DNA of 64,000 nt, from assembly GCA_022315425.1 (NCBI GenBank), contig JAIUPT010000032.1, forward strand, positions 353,501 to 417,500. Reading direction: 5' to 3'. This DNA comes from Pseudevernia furfuracea (Eukaryota; Ascomycota; Lecanoromycetes; Lecanorales; Parmeliaceae). The notes beneath the pieces are model-generated. The model was not told where the DNA came from. It searched no databases and saw only the letters and a list, made by a program, of their open reading frames with translations. Position numbers and translations under genes: made by a program. Of the stretch, positions 55,084 through 64,000 are shown piece after piece (positions within the stretch are counted from its first letter, which is position 1; every line of letters begins with the position of its first letter).

Positions 55084-58000
55084 TCATACATCGCCTTTGA
55101 CTTCCCCTACCTCTTTACCCTCCTCATCTTCATCTATATCTTCAGCAATAATCGTACAAGGCTGCTCCCCATACCACATCTTCCTCCCTTCATCCTCCAG
55201 CACCCTCTCCCCCGTAGCAGCCCTCTCTCTCTTCCCATCCCTCTTAGCATCACCCCTGTCACTGCCCTGACTCCTCACTTCCTCCACCATAACTCCCCAC
55301 TCGTATCTCCCCCTACTCAGCACCACAAACCCTGTTTCAATCTTCACCTCCGTTCCAGGCAGGATCACATCCAGGGCACGCTGCAAGACACCGTTTACAA
55401 GCAACCTCTTGCCCAAATCCAGCGCTATGCTCGGAGGTTGATTTGCCAAGCTGGGTTGAAGACGGAGGAGTGGGTGGATGGGGGTCGTGGAGTGGTTACG
55501 GAGGGTGGTGGCTATGGAGAGGAAAGTTTGCGTGGGAACCGTGAAGGTAGTCACGCTGGACCGTTTGACTGGAGCGGATGCAGAGCCAAGGTGAGGTTCG
55601 GCGAGCGAAACGGCCATGCTGATTTCCAGCTCCTCGAGCTTCAGCGCAGAGATCATTCTTGGTGTCAACCTCAACCCTCTAAGCTCCACCTCCCCACTCC
55701 TGCCGGTGCTTTCTTCCTTCCAAGTAGCATGAAGTTGTGAAAGGACCGCTTCGCGATACCAGAAGGCTTCACGCATAGCTCGCTCGGCTTCGGGCGTGCT
55801 TTTGATGGAGGAGACGACGAATTGGCGCGCATTGAGAGGGTTGAAAGAAGGGATTGGGTCGTGCGCGTTGGGGAGGTGGAGGCGTGGGAGGAAGACGGGG
55901 ATGCGGTGGGTTGTGCCAGGGTGGATCGTGCGCGAATAAGCCTTGAAATAGGGGTTTGGAGGGGACGGTGTGTTTGAAGATTGGATTTCAATGGATATGG
56001 TAAGTGTGCTTGTCCAGGAGTTGCGGAGATCGAGGAGGAACAGGCATTCGGGCGGTAATCGCGAGTGGGACTGGTCGCGAGGTGTGGAAGATGAGGTAGG
56101 GGTGGCGTTTGTATAGTCGTTTTCGAATGGCGCGCTATCCAGGTTAGCCGTAGCTTGCTGGCTTGCCCGACCATAATTACTGGGCAGAGATACGATATCG
56201 CTGCGCACGAGATCAACGCTGGTATTGACCGTGATGGTAAGAGGAATGACGAGCTGTCGAGTGTAAAAGCGATCTTTGATCTCTGTCTTAGGAATACCAA
56301 GATAGCCATAGTCGACTTGAATCGTGCCATGTGACAATTGAGCTTTCCCCAGTACCTCTATCTCAAAGGTAGCTTCGCGGCCAGGCCTGATCACAAGGTC
56401 TCGATCCTGATCTTTGCGGTGCCATCGAAAAGACTGCCTGTGCGCAGAGGCAAGCTCGAGCTCATAGAGCTCGACAGGCGAAAGCTCTTTGTTGGCCAGT
56501 GCCGACTGGACCTGTGACGCAGTCGAGTCGTTGAAGGAGAGGAGGACCAAATCCATAGGTATGGTTTCAGACGTATTTTGAAGAGAAACAATGAAGGTTT
56601 TCGTCTCCCCTGCAAGGAGCATAATAGCGGACTGAGGCAGTGAAATGGATTTCAAGCTGATGCTAGGCTGTGCTCCAGTGACTTTTAGAGAAAGTATGGT
56701 GGCAGTAGGCCCTTTTGGAGGAGGGATCTTGCTCTTGATAGGGTCTGAGGCAGTAGATTCCGGACGCGACATCTGTGCTAGGCCAAGATGCCGGCCTTTC
56801 ATGTCTGGCTTCAAGGCCCACGGCTCGGTAAAGGTAAGAAACATCCGCTCTCTGCAGCCTTTCACTTTGACAGTGCATCCGTAGATAGATAGGGAGCCGG
56901 CTGCTTGCGGAGTGCCACTTAAAATGATCGTCTGCGTCCTGTAAGGCCCTATCGACGTTATTTCCGGTGAGCATTCGAAGGGCAGACCATCGGACAGCAG
57001 CTCGATGTGCTCTATCACGACATCAAAATCAAAAAGATTTTGCAAGGTCACTTGGAACAAAGCTTCTTCCATTGCTACCAGTAGAGGCTCTGCTGCAGCT
57101 GACGACTTTTCCAAAAAGGGGTTGTATATGAAAGGGTTTTTCTCCTTCTTGGCTTCGATCGATTCAACGACTTCCAGTTCTGGTTTGGCGTGTGACACCA
57201 GGGCCCTCGACTGACTGGTCTCCATGACTTCGATACCTCTTACCAGGAACTCGTCCCAGTAATCTGCTTCTGGGTGTTGGAAGCCGAGATGTCGTGCCGC
57301 GCTTACAGTCCGAGAGATGTTGTTGGCAAGCCGTATCTGTTCTTCGATTGGCAGGTCAGGTGAGCCATCACTGCTGTCTGGTCCAGGCGCTATGCTACTA
57401 CCCCCAGTTCGAAGTAGCTCTGCGGAGTATTGAAGAGCGCCACCAAGGTCTGGCAAAGCCTCACATACATTGATACAGGACCTCAGGACTTCTAGTTTCA
57501 GCTCATGGGAGCCACTAGCATTGATTGATGCTTGCTGAATTGCACGTGCAATTATTCCTTCGCTCGCTTTGGTCTGCTTTGACTTTTGCATTTCTGTTTG
57601 CTTATCTTGTCCCCTATGCTTGGTACTGCCAATGGGCTCAAGAGGCAGTATGCCATAGGCTTGGCAAACAAGCGAGAGAAAACTCCGCAAGCCGTGTTCG
57701 GAGTCATCGCCACCACTGCTTTTGTTCTGTGAGGGCATGGCTCTGACCGATTCATTGAGAGAGGCAAGGCTCGCTGCAGGATGTACGCCCATTTCAGCAG
57801 CACCGTCCTTTCTGGCTTGGATAAGCGCAGGTAGAAGAGTAGACATTATTTCTTTTAGTATAATGGCTTTCTTGCGGTGATAGCCTAGCTCTGATAAAAC
57901 CGAAGCAATGCCGGCGAGGCTCATCGTACGATCTGCAACTGATAGCGATGAATCTGGGAGAGACGACGGGTATGCTCGAAACGCTAGTGTGGCGAGCTCT

Positions 58001-59754
58001 AGTTTCGTTGAAAGGCTGGGATCACCTGGGCCATCAGTCTTTGTCTTAGACAACCTTATATTGAGCACTAGGTGTCGTAAAGCGCTATCATCTAGCTTGC
58101 CTGCAGATAGGTGAATGACACTGAGTAGCTTTGCAAACCGGATAGCAGACTGGGAGAAGGCGAGTGGGGGAAGCTTATCATCTGTGAAGGTCCACGCCCG
58201 AGAGTAAAGATTCAAAATATTGTTCGTCAGGTCGGGAAGGAGATTTGCGAGGGATTGGAGAGATGCAGCGCGATTTTCCGGGTCTAGAGAGTTTCTCCCA
58301 CCTATCTCAGTGAGGCTGTCAGATTGCCTGTGTTTGGAAGATCTGGATGAGCTGGAGCCAGGTTTCTCAGAGCCAGGATAGAAGGTGTCGGGAATCTGAA
58401 CACCTCAGCTTCACGTCACAATGAGCGGGCATGTTTATAGAGATTGCTTTCATCTATTTGGTGGAAGCTTACACGAAAATCCATCCCTGCCCAAGCAAAC
58501 ATCAAAAGACAGACCAAGATGTAATCCAAAGCCTTTGCATGCCACAGGTAATCACTGCTAGCTCTCGCGATTGTTGCACTCTGTACCAGTTCCTTCACTG
58601 CATCAGGCCACCTTCCGGCCAGTAGGTACATAGCACCGATAACGATGCCTATGCGGCCTTTGCCTTTGTTTCTCTCCCTTTCTCCAAGACTGCTGTTCCC
58701 GAAACCGCCTGCAGAGGCTCTGTCTCGACTCTCTGCCCTTGCTCTTTCAATGCCTGACTCTCTTGGTGGTGACTTGGCTGCAGAAACCCCAGTCAGTCCA
58801 TTGGTCGTTGGTGGCGGTGTGTTCCTCCCACTAGGAGGAGACGTAGGTCGATTTTCTGGAGTAGAGGATCGCGAACCCATCTCCGAAGTAACACGAGTAG
58901 GCATTGACATACGATGAGTCGAGTCCGAGCGCTCACCAGCAGGGGACGATGACCTTGAGTTTACTCCAGAGCTGACTCTAGACAAACGACCCATGTGTGG
59001 TGGCAAGGCAGACGCCATACCATTGAATGCCGACTCTGAAATACCCCTTGGAGAGTCCATTGTCGGTAAGCCTTGCAGAGACTTCGCATACGGCGCCATT
59101 TCACCTAGAAGACGAGATGTCATATCGCACATGACTGTTTTGACTGTTGTGGTTCGAGATTTCGCCGGCGATGGCACTGGATAGACTCCTTTTGGTAGTG
59201 TGAACCCTTCATGGTCGAATACAAGGATTTGATGTACCAGTGCCTTCGGATGCTCTTGACTGAGGTCATCGAGGCCACGGGACAGAGACTCAAAGCCAGG
59301 CACCTCTCTGTGATCCTCTCCATTTCTTGATGCTGCTCCGTTATCCTCCGCCTGGCCATCATTTTTGAAATTCTCCAATTCAAGTTCAGCTCCGTCCGCT
59401 ATCCCCAACACAATCAAGGGCTCTCTGTAGAGTTCGAACGGGGTCAAGGCTAAGTGGGAAGGCAGAGGAAGGGAAGTCGACAGATCGTATAGAATACGTC
59501 CTTCTGGAAAGGCAAGTGGGGAGAACATGGCTGATAATAGGACTGGTCAGTAACGTCGCGCACAAAAATCAGAGAATGGTTATCTTACTTCTATGCGGCC
59601 TGCTGTCAGGACTGACGTCTCCCAGTCGCACAACATTGACTTGCTGCAGCCTCTCCACGAAGCTGGTAAACCTTGACTGCCTGACATTATCGACTGGAAT
59701 CAACAAGACTCTCAAGCGCGCCGGAGTAACAGTAGACAAAGGATCCAGGCTCAT
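55084..59754 (-). CDS. TRS120: TRAPPII subunit Trs120 (TRAPPC9)
   Basis: Trs120 is a subunit of TRAPPII, the exchange factor for Rab GTPases Ypt31/32 at the late Golgi. Its Aspergillus orthologue is HypA, needed for polar growth. Three exons are deduced: 59754-59589, 59530-58473 and 58395-55084, giving 1511 residues. Introns are 58 nt (gtaaga...atcag) and 77 nt (gtaagc...ttcag). It begins MSLDPLSTVTPARLRVLLIP and continues FTSFVERLQQVNVVRLGDVS. Exon 2 opens MFSPLAFPEGRILYDLSTSL. A Ser/Pro/Arg-rich disordered segment lies at about residues 220-330, then KGRIGIVIGAMYLLAGRWPDA. The C-terminal half has beta-rich, ASPM/Ig-like modules, as in TRAPPC9. All joins keep frame. Confidence 0.92.
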
Positions 59755-60341
59755 GTTGCATTAGGTCGTGTGCCGGTTTTCGAGGGGCCCTCGAGAAATG
59801 CAGGAACTGTAGCCTAGTCAAGTAAATGTCCATGACCTCTGCTGTTCTATAGGGGCAAACGCCTCTAACATTGAGTCTCTTCAAAAGCCAGCACTGTAGG
59901 CTTTGCACCCTACGAAGGGGAGCTTGTACGCCAATACCTTGCGGAGGAATGTCGGATGCAGGCGAAGTTTGATGGGGATACTCGTGCGGCCGAGCAGTTT
60001 TGCCTTTTGACAGTCTAGCTGTAAGAAGCTAGCCTCTCAGAAAGTCATCAAATTTATGCTCTTTGTTAGGCCGACACCGGAGTTAATCAACAGCTCCGTT
60101 TACATGACAGCTAGGCTTGCCACTTCTGCTACATATCTACCTTATTTTTCTCAGCCTTTTCGCTTGTGCATTGTCCTGGCGTTCGTGTTGTCATATTTGT
60201 TGCAATACACGGGCTCTTTATTTGATCTATAAGGTAGCTTTTAGAAGGAACAAAAGTTCTGTGCTACTCACCAGAATATAGCCCTACATCCAAAGGCATG
60301 AGCAGCTCTTGAAGGAGCAAACACGTAAGAGCTTATCTGCC
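59755..60341. promoter_or_regulatory. Divergent promoter TRS120 / DUF3684 ATPase gene
   Basis: 587 bp between divergent starts. No binding site is assigned and no gene is seen. Confidence 0.45.
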
Positions 60342-63300
60342 ATGGCGAAGCTCGACTATGATGCGCTGAGGGCGCAGACCATGGGCGCGGGCAACGATGA
60401 GGCTGTTACCGTCAACACCCGCGCTCTAATTGACAAAGTCCTAGCCCGATACTCCGGAGAATGGACTACGCTCAGAGAACTCCTCCAGAATGCTGCCGAC
60501 GCGTCGGCCTCCAAAATAATTATCAGGTTTGAGACTTCGCCCTCGCCGACGGTGCCAGTTCCACAAAGCTCGGATCCGTCAGCCCATTTGAAGCATGTGC
60601 TATTACATCACACGCTAAAGTCCACGATAGTAGAGAACAATGGCGACGTCTTCAAGAGCACCGACTGGTCCAGACTGAAAAAGATTGCTGAAGGCAACCC
60701 TGATGAGACGAAAATTGGTGCTTTTGGTGTGGGTTTCTACAGTGTCTTTGCTGACTGCGAGGAGCCGTTCGTTTCCTCGGGGAAAGAAGCTCTAGCGTTC
60801 TACTGGCAAAAAGATGCCTTATTCACGAAGAGCAAGGCCTTGCCGAACGGCCAGACTACCAATACCACATTCGTTCTTCCTATGCGAAATCGCACCTCTC
60901 CAATCCCATCTCTGCTGTCGTTGTGCCAATTCTTGACGAGCAGTCTTACCTTTGTTGGACTCGAATCTATCGAGATGTGGCTAGATGAGTGGAAGATAAT
61001 CACATTGAACAAGAAGGTTGCTTCCAGTGTGGATCTACAAATACCGAAAGAGGTGGAGAGGAAAACAAAAGAAAGCTTGATGCATGTGGCAGGTGTCACC
61101 AAAGAAGCTGCCCAGCTGGATGCACATTGGTTGAGAGTGGTGGAGTGGAAACCCAAAGTCGCCTCGAACGATTTGAGCGTTGGGTCGGGTTCGACAGTCA
61201 AGGGAGCTCAGTCCACTCAGTCCCTGCGTGGGTTCTTCTCCAGGCTTGCTCCTGGTGCCTCGAACAGCGCAGCTCTGGAGAGAGCGGCGAAAGAGGAGAA
61301 GCAGATCCAGGAGAGCCTAGAGGACGATTTAATGGGCGATTCTAATGCTACAATTTTTCTGCATGTCAACAAGGCCACAATCCGAACTCTCGTCAGCCAA
61401 AGCTTCAGTTCGGAGCTCGAGAGAGCCACAAAGAAGCCTCCTCCAAAGTCCACAACGGTTTCCCTTCTCAGTGCATCTTACGATGAACAAATAGCTTCGA
61501 CTTCCTCCGGCAAAGCTTCCATGGCACCCAAGATTTTTGGGACATTCATCCCCACGGACGGCAAGGGACGCGTGTTCATTGGCTTCACAACAAATCAAAC
61601 CACCGGCTTGAACGTTCATATCAGTACACCCTCCATCATCCCTACCGTCGAGCGGGAGTCTATTGACTTGAATAATCGATTCATCAGAGTGTGGAATGTC
61701 GAGCTCTTGCGTGTTGCTGGCATAGTAGCGCGGGTATCCTCGGGCAATGAAACTTCCGACTTGAGTCAGAAGCTCTCTCGAGCACTAGAGCTCGCGGAAA
61801 GGAAGCGCGTTATCAAAGACGACATCGTTGCATTACTTCCCGAAACGCTGCATCTCCACAGCACTTATACATGGAATGAGTCAACACCGTCCTCCGAGGT
61901 TGGGACATTGATGGAGGAAGCGTTCTGGACTTGCAACCAAAAGACAGCGATAGCTACCTTATCGACTCAAGGAGTTCTGCCGGCATCCCAAGTACGCATT
62001 GCACCTGAGGAACTCGGATTTGTCGAAGGCATCCCCCTTCTGCCTGAAGCTTTGGCAGGCGTTGGAATCATCAAGAAACTGATAGATTATGGCGTCATTA
62101 CTGAGGTCACGATATCGGACATCAAGACAGAATTGGAAGGAAAAGCTTTGGACGCTGCACAGCTGCGGCGATTCTTGGAATGGCTTGGGCATAAAGCAAA
62201 GATCAATGAGATTGACGGAGTAATGATTCGGTCTCTGCTTGATGTAGCTGTTGCGAATGACGATGAAGATGGCAATGGGAGGGTAATTGTTCTGGCAGAA
62301 ATGAAGCACTTTCTCAATGTCTCGAGGATCCCGCCAGACATGCCTATCCCACCCAACACGCTGCCTTTCAAATTTACTAAGAAGATTAATAAACCTGAAT
62401 TGGAAATGCTGGGATTCGAGGATCTGCAATTGGTTCCATGGCTTCGATGGCTCATCGAGAATACCGGTGGCCGTGGTGACCTCTCGTCCGACCAGGATAT
62501 CACCATGTCACCCGCTTTCGCCAGCAGTGTCTTACCCATCATATCCAAACAGTGGGAGGGATTGAGTCAGTCATCCAAGTCAACTGTTATTGAATTACTG
62601 ACCCCGAGAACCGTGATACCTACCAAAATGGGCATGAGGAAGCCTGCTGAAGCCTACTTCCCGTCGGTAAAGCTGTTCGACGACCTTCCCGTGGTTACTG
62701 GCCTTCAATCAGTGAAAGACAAGTTCTTGACGGCGTTGCAAGTAAGCATTCCTATGGCTTTAACTCCTTCTATTGCACTCTCTCATGTGATCGCTCCCAT
62801 TCTTGCTAGCTTGCACAAAAGGGGTGGTATAATTGTTGTTAAACCATTTCGCTCCGTTAAATCTGGGCTGTTTCTTCGCTAATGTCTTGATCAGGTACGC
62901 AAAACAATAGACATTGGAGTCGTTTTTGACCGATTGATGGACCTGACCCCATCGACTTTCTCAAATAAAACACAGATTCCCACTTCTTCGAGGAAGTGGA
63001 GCCATGTGGATCTCATCAAGTACTTGGCATCGGTCCAAAATGACATTCCCGCTGCCGACATTAAGCGATTGAGGACCATGAAAATATGTCCAGCGGAAAC
63101 AGAAGCTCTCCAGCCTTCCGCCGAACGTTACCTAGCCTTGGAGCTCTTTGAGCCCGATCAGGCGCTCAGACGACTTAAGCTGCGTACTATGCATTGGCCA
63201 GGCATCTATCGTCCTGAAAGCCAGGAGGGCAGGTTTCTTAAACTCCTTGGATTACGCCCCTATCCAGGCTACACAGACCTCATTCAGATTATGTCTACTG

Positions 63301-64000
63301 CGGCTGCAAATGGGGATCTTACCCTCCGAGATCAGGCTTTGAGATATTTCATAGATTACCACCAAACAAAAAGTTATTCCCTGTACGATCACTCAAGCGT
63401 AACTTCTGGATATCTTCCCATCGAAGGCTCGGAAAAGAAGGTGGCAACTCCCAACAACTGTTTCTCGAACGAGCGTGCAGCTATCATGGGCTTTGACATC
63501 TTGCGACGCGACCTGCATGTCCATGCTCTGAAATTTGGCGTCAAGCCTGACCCGCCAATAGCAGAATGTGTCAGCCGCTTGATTAGCAATCCACCACAAT
63601 CCAGACGCAATGCCCGCGAGTTGTTTGCCTATTTTGCAAGTCGGCTGTCAGAGATGCACGACCGTTACGCAGAAACCCTCAGTGGGGCATCCATAGTCCC
63701 TGTGGCGGCCAAGCCGAGCAGTATCGACAGCTCAAAGTCCGAAATTTCCGAGAGAATCGTACACATACCGCCTCGCATTTGCTTCCTCGGTGACGGCGAG
63801 AAATACGCAGATATCTTTGATTATGTCGATTTCGGTCAGGAAGCTAATACCTTTCTCCTGAGGGTCGGTTCCAAGCACGAACCTAGCACGATTGAGTTGA
63901 CGAAGCTTTTGGTTCGTGAGCCAGCGAGAATCTTTACGGTACTCGGCGACACGAGGTATTTGGAGTTGCTACGGAGTGTGGCCGCTTCTTGGCGCACTTT
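60342..64000 (+). CDS. DUF3684 sacsin-like GHKL ATPase, 5' part
   Basis: This is a large fungal protein with an Hsp90/sacsin-type GHKL ATPase domain at the N terminus, followed by the DUF3684 region. Exon 1 is 60342-62741 (800 codons); an intron of 153 nt (gtaagc...gatcag) follows. Exon 2 starts at 62895 (VRKTIDIGVVFDRLMDL) and stays open to the window edge, so the 3' end is missing; at least 1168 residues are present. The ATP-binding N box is LRELLQNAADA (about residues 44-54, with Glu and Asn in place). The glycine lid is TKIGAFGVGFYSVF (about 125-138). Later sequence is helical and lacks Hsp90 middle-domain hallmarks. Family members are of unknown function; a chaperone-like role is inferred from the fold. 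The ATG at 60342 precedes the conserved start; an in-frame TTG upstream was not used. Confidence 0.88.

Noticed and set aside
1..64000. CRISPR arrays, rRNA or bacterial-type operons
   Set aside because: None seen; the sequence is eukaryotic with spliceosomal introns.

Overview
This window is nuclear DNA of a filamentous ascomycete (Pezizomycotina). Protein genes are split by short introns (mostly 45-110 nt, GT-AG). The housekeeping set is fungal: LAA1, COG1, GPI13, CDC123, CWC21, PET100, ECI1, DHR1/ECM16, a PAC3-type proteasome chaperone and TRS120. Fungus-specific families are also present, including an alpha/beta-hydrolase-NACHT receptor, a HET relic, a fungal rhodopsin-domain protein, a CYP52-like P450 and a fungal flavin-dependent halogenase. 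I cannot assign class or genus. No tRNA, rRNA or CRISPR was recognised.

Layout. (1) 0.6-12 kb is a conserved block: a fungal MscL-type channel (-), an acidic protein with a C-terminal membrane segment (-), a TACO1/YebC mitochondrial translation activator (-), the 2042-residue HEAT-repeat protein LAA1/HEATR5 (+), and a mitochondrial coiled-coil DUF1640 protein (-). (2) 12-36 kb is an accessory region with long gene-poor stretches. It holds a hydrolase-NACHT gene with a frameshift (+), an intact six-exon flavin-dependent halogenase (-), a roughly 290-bp element with 27-bp inverted ends, degenerate tandem repeats, a decayed HET gene (-), a CYP52-like P450 (-), a six-exon rhodopsin-domain membrane protein (+), an unidentified broken gene (+), and a second, heavily deleted hydrolase-NACHT relic (-). 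(3) 35-64 kb returns to dense conserved genes: a disordered charged protein, then COG1, GPI13, CDC123, CWC21, PET100, ECI1, DHR1, PAC3, an unknown 251-residue protein, TRS120, and the 5' part of a large DUF3684/sacsin-like GHKL ATPase that runs off the right edge.

The housekeeping genes fall into themes without forming an operon-like unit. Golgi/endosome traffic is represented by LAA1, COG1 and TRS120, and GPI anchors by GPI13. Mitochondrial expression and assembly are represented by the TACO1-like gene, PET100 and the DUF1640 gene. Other roles are ribosome biogenesis and translation (DHR1, CDC123), splicing (CWC21) and proteostasis (PAC3).

The accessory region looks like a place where self/non-self recognition genes (NACHT, HET) arrive and decay. 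The most notable details are a probable GC-AG intron that decides whether the MscL tail gets its second CxxC pair, a likely two-base slip that breaks the first NACHT gene, the inverted-repeat element, and a three-unit 50-bp tandem repeat just after PAC3. Exon structures were deduced by hand from splice consensus, frame and family similarity; no search was run.
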